Positions 48,612 to 58,497 are shown, numbered from the stretch's first letter. The stretch is 64,000 bases of DNA from Massilia sp. Se16.2.3 (GCF_014171595.1 NZ_CP050451.1:558001-622000); one strand, 5' to 3'. Program-made: numbers and translations. Notes: generated from the sequence alone by a model not told the origin.

Positions 48612-50081
48612 CTACTTTTTCGCGCCCTTCAGCTCGGGCGGTTTCGTCTCGGAACCCGGCACCGCTTTCGCTTCCGGCGAGGTCACTTCGACTGCCTCGG
48701 GTTTCGCCAGTTTGACGGGCAAGCCCTTGAAATGGTTCAGGGCCTGGGCCAACTGGAAGTCGTCCTTGCCGCCCAACTCCAGCGGCTTGCGGTTCTTCAG
48801 CAGGGCCAGCGCGCGCTGTTGCTGCTCGGCGCTGTCGCGTGCATCCTTGGCCGCGCCCGCCTTTTCGTTCTCGCCCGTCAGGTGGCGCTGCAAATCGACT
48901 TCGCGCACGCGCAGCGCGTTCAGGCCGTCGCCTTCCGCCGTTTCGTCCACGGCCAGGTCCGGATTGATCCCGTTGGCCTGGATCGCGCGGCCCTTCGGCG
49001 TGTAGTAGCGCGCCGTGGTCAGCTTGATGGCGGTGTCGGGGGACAACTGGCGCAGCGTCTGCACCGAGCCCTTGCCGAAGCTCTGGCTGCCCATCACGAT
49101 GGCGCGCTTGTAGTCCTGCAGGGCGCCGGCGACGATTTCCGAGGCCGATGCCGAGCCGCCATTGATCAGCACCACCATCGGCACGGTTTTCAGCTGGGCC
49201 GGCGCCTTGGCCAGCGGATCGCCGCCGCGCTCGGCGTAGAACTCGCGCCGGCCGTAGTAACTCTTGTTCGAGTCGGGCAACTGGCCCTTGGTGGAAACAA
49301 TCAGCTCTTCCTTGGGCAGGAAGGCGCTCGACACGCCAATGGCGCCGGGCAGCAGGCCGCCCGGGTCGTTGCGCAGGTCGAGCACCAACCCCTTGATCTC
49401 GGGGTTGTCCGCGTACAGCGCTGCCGTTTTGCCGGCCAGCTCTTCAAGCGTGGCTTCCTGGAACTGGCTGATGCGCACCCAGGCGTAACCAGGCTCGACC
49501 ATCTTGGCCTTGACGCTCAGCACCCGGATTTCCTCGCGCGCGAGCGGCACCACCCAGGGGCGGTCGTCGCCGCGGCGGGCAATCGTCAGCGTCACCTTGC
49601 TGCCGGGCTTGCCGCGCATTTTCTTGATCGCTTCGTCGAGTGACAGGCCCTTGACCGGGACGTTGTCGATGCGGGTGATCAGGTCGCCGGCCTTGATGCC
49701 GGCGCGGTAGGCCGGCGAATCCTCGATGGGCGAGACGATCTTCACGTAGCCGTCCTCGGAAGCGACCTCGATGCCGACCCCGACGAACTTGCCGCGCACG
49801 CTGTCGCGCATTTCCTTGTAGGCCTTCTGGTCGAGGTAGACCGAGTGCGGGTCGAGCGAGGCGACCATCCCGCCGATGGCTTCGGACAGGAGTTTCTTGT
49901 CCTCGACCGGCACCACGTAGTCGCTCTTGATCAGGCCATAGACGTCGGCCAGCTGGCGCAGTTCGTCCAGCGGCAACGGGCCGTCTCCCTTTTGTGCCCA
50001 GGCCGAGACCTGCGCCGTCAAGGCCACCCCGGCCACCAGGCCCAGGCCGACCAGCCCCATGTTTTTCGCTTTGTTGCCCAT
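48612..50081 (-). CDS. Carboxy-terminal processing protease CtpA (S41)
   Basis: Periplasmic serine protease with a PDZ domain that processes or degrades envelope proteins, including cell-wall hydrolases. A signal peptide or anchor (LVGLGLVAGVALTAQVSAWA) precedes a helical N-domain, PDZ (about 95-175: IEDSPAYRAGIKAGDLITRI), and the S41 core with the nucleophile Ser in NGGSASASEIVAG and Lys in GSQSFGKGSVQT. A charged C-terminal tail follows. 489 residues from ATG 50081, 16 bp after envC. The pairing with EnvC suggests joint control of peptidoglycan hydrolysis. Intact. Confidence 0.93.
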   Translation of the reverse strand: MGNKAKNMGLVGLGLVAGVALTAQVSAWAQKGDGPLPLDELRQLADVYGLIKSDYVVPVEDKKLLSEAIGGMVASLDPHSVYLDQKAYKEMRDSVRGKFVGVGIEVASEDGYVKIVSPIEDSPAYRAGIKAGDLITRIDNVPVKGLSLDEAIKKMRGKPGSKVTLTIARRGDDRPWVVPLAREEIRVLSVKAKMVEPGYAWVRISQFQEATLEELAGKTAALYADNPEIKGLVLDLRNDPGGLLPGAIGVSSAFLPKEELIVSTKGQLPDSNKSYYGRREFYAERGGDPLAKAPAQLKTVPMVVLINGGSASASEIVAGALQDYKRAIVMGSQSFGKGSVQTLRQLSPDTAIKLTTARYYTPKGRAIQANGINPDLAVDETAEGDGLNALRVREVDLQRHLTGENEKAGAAKDARDSAEQQQRALALLKNRKPLELGGKDDFQLAQALNHFKGLPVKLAKPEAVEVTSPEAKAVPGSETKPPELKGAKK

Positions 50082-50097
50082 CGCTGCCCCTAGAATC

Positions 50098-51547
50098 CTA
50101 GAATTTGATCCAGCTTGCCGGATCGAAGGCCTTGCCCAGATGCCTGAGCTCGAAGTATAGCCCCGATTCCTCGTTACCGCCGGTGTTGCCGGCGCTCGCG
50201 ATCGGCTCGCCGGCGCGCACCGCGTCGCCCAGGCGCTTGAGCAGCGTCTGGTTGTTGGCATAGATCGACAGGTAGTCGCCGCCGTGGTCGATGATGATCA
50301 GGTTGCCGAAGCCGCGCATCCAGCCCGAGTGCACCACGCGCCCCAGCGCCACGGCGCGCACCTCGGTGCCTTCCGGCGCCTTGATGAACATGCCCTTCCA
50401 GCTTGGGCCGTCGCCGCCGCGCTTGGCGCCGAAGCGCGCCGCGATCGTGCCCGACACCGGCGCCGTCAGCTTGCCGCGCATGCTGGCGAAGGCCCCGGCG
50501 GGTGCAGCGGGCGCCAGCGAGATGTCGGGCGTGCGTTCTTCCGGCTCGGCCGGCTTCGGTGCCTGCACCACTTTCGGTTCTTCCGGCGGCAGCGGTTTCG
50601 GTGCCGGCTTGCCGGCTTTCGCCGCTTCGCGCGCCAGGCGCTCGCGCTCGGCCTTGGCTTCGGCTCGCGCCAGCGCGCGCCTTTTCCGCCGCTTCCGCTT
50701 CGGCCTTGGCCTTGGCGCGGGCAGCGGCGAGCGCTTCCCGGCGCTTGCGTTCGGCTTCGGCCTGTTCGCGGATCAGGCGCGTCAGGCTGTCGACCAGGCC
50801 GCTCAGGCGCTGTTCGTCGCGCTCCAGGCTGTCGACCTGCTTGCGCTGGCTGACCAGGCGGCTCGACAGCTCGCCCAGCAGGGCGGCACGTTTCGCCTTT
50901 TCCTTCTCCAGCACGGCCTTCTGGTCGCGCTGCTCCTGGGCGATTTCTTCGAGTTCGGTTTTGGCGTTCTCGACCTTCTCGCGATTCTGCTCGACCTGCG
51001 CCAGGTTGGCGTTCAGGGCGGACAGCAATTTCGCTTGCGCCTGCGAGACATAGGCCATCATCTGCAGGTCGCGGTTGATCCGGTTCGGGTTATCTCCCGA
51101 GAGCAGCAGCTTGATGCGGTCTTCGTTGCCGGCGACATAGTGCTCGCGCAGCAGGGCCGACAATTGTTTCTTCTGTGCCGCAATTGTTTGTGCGAGGCGT
51201 TCCTGTTCGGTACCCAGGTCCTGCAGGCGCAGGTTGGTCTCGCGCTGTTCGTCGGCGAGGTCGCGCAGCGCGCGGTTGGCGTTCGAGATCGCCTCTTCCG
51301 ACTCGGCCAGGTTGTCGGCCACGTCTTCCTTCTCGCTCTCGGTGCGGCTGATTTCCTTCTTGAGTGCGGTCAGCTTTTGCTGGATGCCGGCGCGCTTGGC
51401 CTCGGCCGCCGCTTTTTGCCGGCTGCGTTCGGTCGGCTTGGCTGCACCGGCCGCGCAGGCGGGTGCTACCAGGCCGCTTGACAGGCACACCGCCAGCAGG
51501 CCGCACAGCAGGGCGCTGCCGGCCGACTTCTTGATTGGGAAACGCAA
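50098..51547 (-). CDS. envC: Murein hydrolase activator EnvC (one frameshift)
   Basis: Periplasmic activator of cell-division amidases. A signal peptide (ALLCGLLAVCLSSGLVAPACA) is followed by a long coiled coil (about 40-270) and a C-terminal LytM domain. That domain is degenerate, as in EnvC: the first zinc site reads WKGMFI, without His and Asp, and the last reads YFELRHLG, so it should not cut peptidoglycan itself. The frame slips near 50680 in an Ala/Arg-rich run. The start is TTG at 51545-51547, 3 bp after the gpmA stop, so it is coupled to gpmA. Confidence 0.87.
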
Positions 51548-51550
51548 GAC

Positions 51551-52297
51551 TTACTTCGCCTTCCCTTGATTGGCAACCGCTGCCATGGCGGCGGCGATCG
51601 CTTCCTGGTCGCCCAGGTAGTAGTGGCGGATCGGCTTCAGGTCGGCATCGAGTTCGTAGACCAGCGGCTGGCCGTTTGGAATGTTGAGGCTGACGATGTC
51701 GCTGTCGCTGATGTTGTCGAGCATTTTGATGATGGCGCGCAGGCTGTTGCCGTGGGCCGAAATCAGGATCTGCTTGCCGGCGCGGATGGCCGGGGCGATT
51801 TCGTCGTTCCAGGCGGGCATCACGCGCGCCACCGTATCCTTCAGGCACTCGGTAAGCGGGATCTGCGATTTGTCCAGGCTGGCGTAGCGCGGGTCCTTGA
51901 ACGAGGTGCGCTCGTCGGCTTCTTCCAGCGCCGGCGGCGGCGTGTCGTAGCTGCGGCGCCAGACCAGCACTTGCTCGTCGCCATACTTCGCGGCCGTCTC
52001 GGCCTTGTCCAAACCTTGCAGGCCGCCATAGTGGCGTTCGTTCAGGCGCCAGTCGTTCTTGATCGGCAGGTACATCTGGTCCATCTCGTCGAGCGCCAGC
52101 CAGAGGGTGCGGATGGCGCGCTTCAACACCGAGGTGTAGGCCAGGTCGAAATGGAAACCGGCTTCGCGCAGTACGCGGCCGGCGCTGCGCGCCTCGTTGA
52201 CACCCTTCTCGGTCAGGTCGACGTCGGTCCAGCCGGTAAAGCGGTTTTCCAGGTTCCAGGTCGATTCGCCGTGGCGCATGAATACGATTTTGTACAT
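51551..52297 (-). CDS. gpmA: 2,3-bisphosphoglycerate-dependent phosphoglycerate mutase
   Basis: Glycolytic interconversion of 3- and 2-phosphoglycerate through a phosphohistidine. The 248-residue chain begins [14 protein letters not shown] with the catalytic His, has [28 protein letters not shown] and the second His in [11 protein letters not shown]. Intact and of normal length. It leads the gpmA-envC-ctpA gene set and is divergent from the rhodanese gene. E. coli has the unrelated cofactor-independent mutase in the same place before envC. Confidence 0.97.
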   Translation of the reverse strand: MYKIVFMRHGESTWNLENRFTGWTDVDLTEKGVNEARSAGRVLREAGFHFDLAYTSVLKRAIRTLWLALDEMDQMYLPIKNDWRLNERHYGGLQGLDKAETAAKYGDEQVLVWRRSYDTPPPALEEADERTSFKDPRYASLDKSQIPLTECLKDTVARVMPAWNDEIAPAIRAGKQILISAHGNSLRAIIKMLDNISDSDIVSLNIPNGQPLVYELDADLKPIRHYYLGDQEAIAAAMAAVANQGKAK

Positions 52298-52421
52298 AAG
52301 CTCTTCTCTACTCTATATAAAAGTCTGCGAAGGGACCCCGGGTCGATCTCGAGGTGCCAAAAGATTCCTGTCCGCCTTCTATTTTATAATGCGCGGATTG
52401 CGTTCAACCATTGGAAACCTT

Positions 52422-52823
52422 GTGAAATTCATCCTCGATAATATCTTCATTGTTGCAATCGCCCTCGTTTCCGGTGGCGCACTGCTGTTCCCCGCCCTGC
52501 TGCCGAAGGGCCGCCGCGCCACCGCGGTCCAGGTTACCCAGCTCATCAACCGGGGCAAGACCACGGTCGTGGACGTCCGTACTGCCGAGGAATTTGCCGC
52601 TGGCCACGTGCGCGACGCAAAAAACATTCCGCTGGCAGACTTCGGGAATCGCATCGGCGAACTGGAAAAAGCGAAAAGCCGTACCGTCGTCGTGATTTGC
52701 CAGAGCGGCGCGCGCTCGGACAAGGCCGTGCGCCTGCTGAAAGCCGCCGGCTTTGCCGATGCCCTGAGCCTGGAGGGCGGCATGACGGCCTGGACGGCAG
52801 CCGGTTTGCCGGTGACCAAGTAA
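52422..52823 (+). CDS. Membrane-anchored rhodanese-like protein (YibN type)
   Basis: A 133-residue single-domain rhodanese with an N-terminal membrane helix (KFILDNIFIVAIALVSGGAL) and the catalytic Cys in VVICQSGARSDK, so it can bind persulfide sulfur. A GTG at 52422 is chosen over the ATG at 52389: a perfect TATAAT (52385-52390) overlaps that ATG and would serve as -10, and the GTG has GGAAA before it and gives the usual family N-terminus. The neighbours grxC and secB match the yibN-grxC-secB order of E. coli. Confidence 0.88.
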   Translation: MKFILDNIFIVAIALVSGGALLFPALLPKGRRATAVQVTQLINRGKTTVVDVRTAEEFAAGHVRDAKNIPLADFGNRIGELEKAKSRTVVVICQSGARSDKAVRLLKAAGFADALSLEGGMTAWTAAGLPVTK

Positions 52824-52937
52824 AAGTGCCTGATCAAGTCGTTCGCCACGCGTTGCAGGTGCGCCTTCCGGGGAGGCGCTGCAGCGCGGCGATGCAGGTT
52901 TGTCAGGTGCGCTAAATCAAGACAGGAAGGAATTCAA

Positions 52938-53201
52938 ATGACTGCCCATGTTGTGCTCTACCACACTGCCAGCTGCCCCTATTGCGTGCGCGCCGAGCGC
53001 CTGCTCGAAGCGAAAGGCGTGACCGACATCGAGCGCATCCGCGTCGACCTCGACCCGGAACAGCGCCAGATCATGATGCAGAAGACGGGCCGGCGCACGG
53101 TGCCGCAGATCTACGTGGGCGAGACCCACGTCGGCGGCTTCGACGACCTGTACGCGCTCGACCAGGCTGGCCGCCTCGACCCGCTGCTCAAGGGCGAGTA
53201 A
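52938..53201 (+). CDS. grxC: Glutaredoxin 3
   Basis: Small dithiol glutaredoxin that reduces disulfides with glutathione. The 87-residue chain has the active site TASCPYCVRAE near residue 13, the cis-Pro TVPQIYV and the GGFDDLYALD glutathione-binding motif. A doubled ribosome site (AGGAAGGA) lies upstream. It lies between rhodanese and secB as in E. coli. Intact. Confidence 0.96.
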   Translation: MTAHVVLYHTASCPYCVRAERLLEAKGVTDIERIRVDLDPEQRQIMMQKTGRRTVPQIYVGETHVGGFDDLYALDQAGRLDPLLKGE

Positions 53202-53337
53202 GGAAAAGTTCAGGCAAATCAAGGCAAGACAGCGTCTGCGCAAGGTGGAGAGCGGTTATATCGCCCCTCTCTCGCCGGAGCTATTGCATCCAAATTGATT
53301 TTGATACAATTGCCGCTGCGTTTGACGCCAGCCCATC

Positions 53338-53359
53338 AGGGACGGCGCTGGCCGTCCCT
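53338..53359 (+). promoter_or_regulatory. Stem-loop in the secB leader
   Basis: AGGGACGGC and GCCGTCCCT form a perfect 9-bp stem with a GCTG loop, 24 bp before the secB ATG, followed by TTCTACTTC. A TACAAT hexamer near 53305 with TTGCAT 15 bp before it could be the secB promoter. The hairpin may be a weak terminator or a leader structure. Confidence 0.4.
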
Positions 53360-53383
53360 TCTACTTCATAACGAAAGCGTTCC

Positions 53384-53845
53384 ATGTCTGACGAAAATCT
53401 GCAACCAGTCTTCCAAATCCAACGCGTCTATCTGAAGGACATGTCGCTGGAACAACCGAATTCCCCGGCCATCTTCCTCGAGCAGGAAGCCCCGACCATC
53501 GAGGTGTCGCTGGACGTCGGCGCCGAAGCCATCGCCGACGGCATCTACGAGTCGACCGTGACGATCACCGTGACGGCCAAGGTCAAGGACAAGGTCGCTT
53601 TCCTGGTTGAAGGCAAGCAAGGCGGCATCTTCGAAGCACGCAACATCCCTGCCGAGCAGATGGATCCGCTGCTGGGCATCGGCTGCCCGAACATCGTTTA
53701 TCCTTACCTGCGCAGCAACATCGCCGACGTGATCACCCGTGCCGGCTTCCCGCCTGTGCACCTGGCCGAGATCAACTTCGAGGTGTTCTACCAGCAGCGT
53801 CGCCAGGCGATGGCCGAAGCCGCTGCCGGCGCACCGGCGAACTAA
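53384..53845 (+). CDS. secB: Protein-export chaperone SecB
   Basis: Tetrameric chaperone that holds preproteins unfolded and hands them to SecA. The 153-residue chain has the typical [19 protein letters not shown] start and the [19 protein letters not shown] and [15 protein letters not shown] segments. It is intact and of normal length. A leader hairpin precedes it. Confidence 0.97.
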   Translation: MSDENLQPVFQIQRVYLKDMSLEQPNSPAIFLEQEAPTIEVSLDVGAEAIADGIYESTVTITVTAKVKDKVAFLVEGKQGGIFEARNIPAEQMDPLLGIGCPNIVYPYLRSNIADVITRAGFPPVHLAEINFEVFYQQRRQAMAEAAAGAPAN

Positions 53846-54008
53846 GCAAGACTGACGTTGGCACTCGGGTAGTAGCCGGTCCATGCGATCGGATCCTGCC
53901 CCGACGTGCCCCGCAGTTCCGTGACGGGCATTCGTGTTGCGCTGCTAAAGCGCGGTGCGGATGCCCTTCCTGCCATCTAGGCATCGGTTTACCGCGCCAA
54001 GGCCTGCC

Positions 54009-54452
54009 ATGACCATTCCTCGCCCGTTCGCCGCCGCCCTGTTGCTACTGGCATGCGCCAGCGCCAGCGCCTTCGACTTCCGTTCGGTCGGCGCACCCTC
54101 CGTGCTGCTGTACGACGCTCCCTCGGCCAAGGGCGGGAAGCGCTTCGTGGCGCCGCGCGGCATGCCGGTCGAAATCCTGGCGCGCTATGGCGACTGGGTC
54201 AAGGTACGCGACGCCGATGGCGACCTGACCTGGACCGAGGCGAAGGGCTTGTCGGCGCGCCGCAATGTGGTCGTGAAAGTACCGCTGGCACGCCTGCGCG
54301 CGGCGCCCGAGGACAACGCCCCCATCCTGATGAACGCCGACAAGGGCGTGCTGCTCGAACTGGTCGATCCGCAGGCGACCGGCTGGGTACGTGTACGCCA
54401 CCAGGACGGCATTGGCGGCTATGTACGGGCCGCCGATGTCTGGGGCATCTGA
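54009..54452 (+). CDS. Periplasmic SH3-domain (SH3b) protein
   Basis: A 147-residue exported protein. Signal peptide TIPRPFAAALLLLACASASA is followed by two bacterial SH3-like stretches, SVLLYDAPSAKGGKRFVAPR and LARLRAAPEDNAPILMNADK, ending in GYVRAADVWG. Such domains bind cell-wall or peptide ligands. It is commonly found before gpsA in relatives, and the gpsA start is 27 bp downstream. A longer in-frame start (GTG 53955) would precede the signal peptide and is unlikely. Ligand unknown. Confidence 0.87.
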   Translation: MTIPRPFAAALLLLACASASAFDFRSVGAPSVLLYDAPSAKGGKRFVAPRGMPVEILARYGDWVKVRDADGDLTWTEAKGLSARRNVVVKVPLARLRAAPEDNAPILMNADKGVLLELVDPQATGWVRVRHQDGIGGYVRAADVWGI

Positions 54453-54479
54453 ATCGACACCATGCAAGAATTGAAGAAA

Positions 54480-55493
54480 ATGAACAAGATCACTGTCCTC
54501 GGCGCCGGCGCCTGGGGTACCGCTGTCGCCATCGCGGTAGCGGCCCGCCACGACGTGCTGCTGTGGGGCCGCAATCCCGAGCAGATGGCGGCCACTGCCG
54601 CGGCACGCGAGAACACCCATTACCTGCCGGGCCAGCCTCTGCCCGCCGCCCTGCGCGTGAGCAGCGACTTCGAGGAGGCGCTGGCCCACGTCGAGGGGGG
54701 CAAGCGAGGACGAGGCGCCGCTCTTGATCGCGGCCTGCCCGGTGGCCGGCCTGCGCCCGCTGCTGGCCAGCCTGAAAGGCCGGGCAATCCCGAACGTGGT
54801 CTGGCTCTGCAAAGGCTTCGAATACGGCACCGGCCTGCTGCCGCACCGGGTGGTGCGTGAAGTGCTGGGCGACACCGTGCCGGGCGCGGCCCTGTCGGGC
54901 CCCTCGTTCGCCAGGGGAAGTCGCGCGCGGCCTGCCCTGCGCGCTGACGGTGGCATCGACCTCGCCCACCCTGCGCGAGCGCGTCGTCGCCGCTGTCCAC
55001 GGCGGCAAGGTCCGCGTGTACGCCTGCGACGACGTAGTGGGCGTGGAAGTGGGCGGCGCCGTCAAGAACGTGCTGGCGATCGCCACCGGCACCGCTGACG
55101 GCCTCGGCCTTGGCCTGAACGCGCGCAGCCCTGATCACGCGCGGCCTGGCCGAAATCACCCGTCTCGGCACCGCGCTCGGAGGACGCGCCAGTACTTTCA
55201 TGGGCCTGACCGGCATGGGCGACCTGATCCTTACCTGCACCGGCGACCTGTCGCGCAATCGCCGCGTCGGCCTGGCGCTGGCGCAGGGCAAGCCGCTGGA
55301 CACGATCGTTGCCGAACTGGGCCACGTGGCCGAAGGGGTGCCGTGCTCGAAGGCGGTGCGCGAACTGGCGGCGAAGATGGGCGTGGAAATGCCGATTACC
55401 GACGCGGTGGCGGCCGTGCTGTTCGATGGCTACGATGCGGCGGAAATGGCGAAGCAGCTATTGGCGCGCGATCCGCGCGATGAGCTGGCGTAG
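54480..55493 (+). CDS. gpsA: Glycerol-3-phosphate dehydrogenase (NAD(P)+) (three frameshifts)
   Basis: Makes sn-glycerol 3-phosphate for phospholipid synthesis. The chain starts [19 protein letters not shown] (Rossmann loop), continues [48 protein letters not shown] and ends with [20 protein letters not shown] and a normal C-terminus. These parts sit in different frames. The breaks are at a G6 run (54695-54700), at AGGGGAAG (about 54914) and at GCGCGCAGCC (about 55123). Correcting one base at each restores the family sequence exactly. The gene is normally essential, so these are almost certainly sequence errors. An alternative start is ATG 54462. Confidence 0.87.
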
Positions 55494-55567
55494 TTTGTAC
55501 GCGTAATGGCCCGCGACGCGTGCCAACCCCAGGGTGAACGTGGCCGGCCACGTCCCCCCAGGCCAGG

Positions 55568-55942
55568 TCAAGCGGCCTGTCCGCGCGGGTCGTTGGTCGG
55601 TCCGCCGGTACGCACCTGCCCCAGCAGGATCGTCATCAGGGCCACGCCGTCCTGGTTGGCGCGGATCGCGTGCGGTTCGCCGCCGGCCAGGTACACCATT
55701 TCATTCGGCCGCAGCACGATGGTGCGGCCATGCGCATCGACGGCGAGTTCGCCTTCCAGGCACAGCAGCGTGATTTCTCCCTCGACCCGGTGTTCCGGCA
55801 TCGGCTTGTCCTTGGTGACGACCAGCCGGATCAGTTCCATGTGTTCGGTCTTTGCCAGCGCAATCGACGTGAAGTTCGCGATGTCGTCTTCGCCGCGTTG
55901 CAAGGCGATCCGTTCGCCCGATGCTGCATGTTGCAAGGCCAT
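55568..55942 (-). CDS. Cupin-domain protein
   Basis: A 124-residue single-domain cupin. Residues about 45-105 form the double-stranded beta-helix (PEHRVEGEITLLCLEGELAV and LRPNEMVYLAGGEPHAIRAN). In the metal motifs, H-x-V-E and a later H are present, so a metal may be bound, though the set is incomplete compared with enzymes. It may be a small-molecule sensor or isomerase. It lies 12 bp after the DUF2461 gene on the same strand and converges with gpsA. Confidence 0.82.
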   Translation of the reverse strand: MALQHAASGERIALQRGEDDIANFTSIALAKTEHMELIRLVVTKDKPMPEHRVEGEITLLCLEGELAVDAHGRTIVLRPNEMVYLAGGEPHAIRANQDGVALMTILLGQVRTGGPTNDPRGQAA

Positions 55943-55954
55943 GTCGCCCCCTTT

Positions 55955-56644
55955 CTACTCGTCTTCGGTTGTATGCGGAACCGCGCGCAGCCATTTCACC
56001 AGCGCAAAGGCATCCTCGAATCCGCGCGCCAGGCGCGGCACCAGTTCGTCGGGCGCATTCAGCGTCAAGGGCACTTCGGTCCACACGAAAAAGCTTTTCA
56101 GCTTGATGTGCTCGATATGCGGATGGGCCGGATCGAAACCTTTTGGCGGACGCTGCAGCTTGTCTTCGTCGAGCAGGTCGCCATAGGTCGCGCGCAGGTG
56201 TTTATTCTTTAACATTTTTGCGAAACCTGTCGCATCGTTGACGACGTGTTCGCGGATCGCCTTCAGGCGCGCGGCCGGCGGCAGGTATTCCCCCGCGCCG
56301 AAACCGAGGGTGCCGTCGCCCTCGATCTGGAAGTAATAGGTCGAGCCGCCGCCCTCGCTGGGACGGCGCCGGTTGTTCGGCGTGATGCCGGCCGAGAAGC
56401 GGGTTTTATAGGGGGTCTTGTCGTTCGAAAAGCGGATGTCGCGATTAATGCGGAACATCGCCTTCTTTGGATCGACGGCAGCGACGTCGCGATCAAAACG
56501 GGACAATTCACGGATCAGCTCGGTCACCACGGCCTGGAATTCTTCGCGCAGGATGTCGTAGCGCGGCTTGTTCATGATGAACCAGGGACGGGTGTTGTTT
56601 TCCTTGAGTTCGGTAAGGTATTGCGTCAGGTCGCGCAGGTGCAT
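55955..56644 (-). CDS. DUF2461 family protein
   Basis: A 229-residue protein of a widespread family without known activity. It shows the typical start (LTQYLTELKENNTRPWFIMN), the DPKKAMFRINRDIRFSNDKT block, YKTRFSAGI and the YYFQIEGDGTLGFGAGEYLP strands. No signal peptide or membrane helix. It may be co-transcribed with the cupin gene after it and the protease gene 16 bp before it. Intact. Confidence 0.9.
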   Translation of the reverse strand: MHLRDLTQYLTELKENNTRPWFIMNKPRYDILREEFQAVVTELIRELSRFDRDVAAVDPKKAMFRINRDIRFSNDKTPYKTRFSAGITPNNRRRPSEGGGSTYYFQIEGDGTLGFGAGEYLPPAARLKAIREHVVNDATGFAKMLKNKHLRATYGDLLDEDKLQRPPKGFDPAHPHIEHIKLKSFFVWTEVPLTLNAPDELVPRLARGFEDAFALVKWLRAVPHTTEDE

Positions 56645-56660
56645 GGGATGTCGATCAAGG

Positions 56661-57845
56661 TTACTGGAGAGCGCGTGGACGCTTGCCGACGGTGACGGCG
56701 ACCGTGGACTCGCGATTCTGGCGCATCAGCGTCAGGCGCGCCTTGGCGCCGGGTGCCAGCCCGGCAATGAGGTTGAGCATCTCGCCGGTATTGGCCACCT
56801 TCTTGCCTTCTACGGCAAGGAGGATGTCGCCCGGACGTACGCCGGCGCGGTCGGCGGGGCCGTTGCGCACCACGCCGGCGATGATGGTGCCGCTCTTGCG
56901 GGCCAAACCAAAACTGTCGGCAAGTTCCGGGGTGATGTCCTGCGACTCGATGCCGATCCAGCCGCGCACGACCTGGCCGCTCTTGATGATCGATTCGAGC
57001 ACGTTGCGCGCGGTGGAGACGGGGATGGCAAAACCGATCCCGACCGAGCCGCCGGTCTGCGAGTAGATCGCCGAATTGATGCCGAGCAGGTTACCGTGGA
57101 TGTCGACCAGTGCCCCGCCCGAGTTACCGAAGTTAATCGCCGCATCGGTCTGGATGAAATTCTCGAAGTGGTTGATGTGCAGGTTGTTGCGTCCCACGGC
57201 CGAAATGATGCCCATGGTAACGGTCTGGCCGACACCGAAGGGGTTGCCGATGGCCAGTACGACGTCGCCGACGCGCGCCTCGTCCGGCTTGGCCAGCACC
57301 ATCACCGGCAGGTTCGGAGCGCCGATGCGGATCACGGCCAGGTCGGTCTCGGGGTCGGTGCCGACGATTTTCGCACTGGCCTTGCGTCCATCGGCCAGGC
57401 CGACCTCGATCTGGTCGGCACCTTCGACGACGTGGAAATTGGTCAATATATAGCCTTCGCTGCTGACGATCACGCCCGAACCGAGGCTCGACATCTGTTC
57501 CTCGGGCGGCATGCGGTCGCCGAAGAAGCGGCGGAAGAAGGGATCCTTCAGGATCGGGTGGGCTTCGCGCGAGGTCTTGCTGGTGAGGATGTTCACCACT
57601 GCCGGCATGGCGCGTCCGGCCGCTTCCCGGTAGCTGCCCGCAGGGGGGCTCGACTGCGCCTGCAGCAGCGGCACCGCGCCCGCGCCGGGGCCGACCGGCA
57701 CCTGCACGGGTGCGCGCTTGAACCAGTCGGGGCGCAGGGTCGCGGCGACAAAATACAGGGCCAGCGCAACCGTCACCACCTGGGCGAACAGCAGCCAGAG
57801 GCGGCGCGCGGCGCCTGGACGGGAGATGACGACGTCGTCTTTCAC
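56661..57845 (-). CDS. DegS/DegQ-like membrane-anchored trypsin-like protease
   Basis: An HtrA-family serine protease of the periplasm with an N-terminal membrane anchor (LWLLFAQVVTVALALYFVAA). The catalytic triad is complete: His in ILTNFHVVEG, Asp in DPETDLAVIRI and Ser in NFGNSGGALVD. One PDZ domain follows (about 290-380), as in DegS, not two as in DegP. DegS-type proteases start the sigma-E envelope stress response, but no rse genes are here. The start is GTG at 57845. In betaproteobacteria such a gene is often next to petABC, as here. Confidence 0.92.
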   Translation of the reverse strand: MKDDVVISRPGAARRLWLLFAQVVTVALALYFVAATLRPDWFKRAPVQVPVGPGAGAVPLLQAQSSPPAGSYREAAGRAMPAVVNILTSKTSREAHPILKDPFFRRFFGDRMPPEEQMSSLGSGVIVSSEGYILTNFHVVEGADQIEVGLADGRKASAKIVGTDPETDLAVIRIGAPNLPVMVLAKPDEARVGDVVLAIGNPFGVGQTVTMGIISAVGRNNLHINHFENFIQTDAAINFGNSGGALVDIHGNLLGINSAIYSQTGGSVGIGFAIPVSTARNVLESIIKSGQVVRGWIGIESQDITPELADSFGLARKSGTIIAGVVRNGPADRAGVRPGDILLAVEGKKVANTGEMLNLIAGLAPGAKARLTLMRQNRESTVAVTVGKRPRALQ

Positions 57846-57855
57846 TTTGTCCGCG

Positions 57856-58284
57856 TCAGGGTTTTTTTGTCAGGGCGTCGCGGATTTCGCGCAGCAGCAC
57901 GATGTCTTCCGGCGTGGCGGGGGCTTTCGCCTGCTCTTCGGGCATGACACGCTGGCGCATGCGGTTCATCAGGCGCACCATCTGGAAAATGATGAAGGCG
58001 AGAATGACGAAATTCAGGAGAATCGTCAGGAAATTGCCGTACGCAATGACCGCACCGGCTTTTTTTGCTTCGGCCAGCGCCAGGCCGGGAGCCTGGTTAT
58101 TCAAGGGTATATAGTAATTGGCGAAATCGAGTCCGCCAAACAGTTTCCCGATTGGCGGCATGATGACGTCTTGCACCAGCGAGTCGACGATGCGCCCGAA
58201 CGCCCCTCCGATGATGACGCCGACTGCCAGGTCGACCACATTGCCACGCATGGCAAACCGTTTGAACTCCTCCAGCATCGCCAT
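57856..58284 (-). CDS. mscL: Large-conductance mechanosensitive channel
   Basis: Pentameric stretch-activated channel that releases solutes on osmotic downshock. The 142-residue chain begins with the amphipathic helix ([20 protein letters not shown]), has the pore-lining helix with [20 protein letters not shown], a periplasmic loop, the second membrane helix ([20 protein letters not shown]) and the charged C-terminal bundle. Ribosome site GGGAG. Intact. It is divergent from petA and lies 10 bp before the protease gene. Confidence 0.96.
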   Translation of the reverse strand: MAMLEEFKRFAMRGNVVDLAVGVIIGGAFGRIVDSLVQDVIMPPIGKLFGGLDFANYYIPLNNQAPGLALAEAKKAGAVIAYGNFLTILLNFVILAFIIFQMVRLMNRMRQRVMPEEQAKAPATPEDIVLLREIRDALTKKP

Positions 58285-58491
58285 CCTGGCTCCCGATTGA
58301 TCGATTTAGCTCGTGTGATGATACCGCAAGGGTTGCGCGACCGTTCGCACGCCCTGTTGGGGCCTGCCGCGGGCCTGCCGGCGCAGGGCGAAAACGGCCG
58401 CGCTCATGCAGGTTGGGCACTCGACAGCAGGCCCATGCCACGCCAAGCGCACACTGCATATATTTTTCTCCAATAAAGATTGCCATTCACA

Positions 58492-58497
58492 TATAAT
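58492..58497 (+). promoter_or_regulatory. Candidate -10 of the petABC promoter
   Basis: A perfect TATAAT, 63 bp before the petA ATG, within an AT-rich stretch of the otherwise GC-rich 276-bp gap between mscL and petA. No clear -35 was seen. Confidence 0.4.

Noticed and set aside
48612..50081. Duplicate of the S41 peptidase at the left edge.
   Set aside because: The left-edge protein is a lipoprotein with a different N-terminal region and GTCSASE instead of NGGSASASE; they are distant members of one superfamily.
50098..50571. Active M23 metallopeptidase.
   Set aside because: The zinc-binding His and Asp of the LytM fold are replaced; the coiled coil and context identify EnvC, an activator without its own activity.
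55538..55553. Perfect 16-bp palindrome ACGTGGCCGGCCACGT between gpsA and the cupin gene.
   Set aside because: It has no loop and no T tract, so it is a poor terminator, and no regulator is nearby. It may be a chance GC palindrome.
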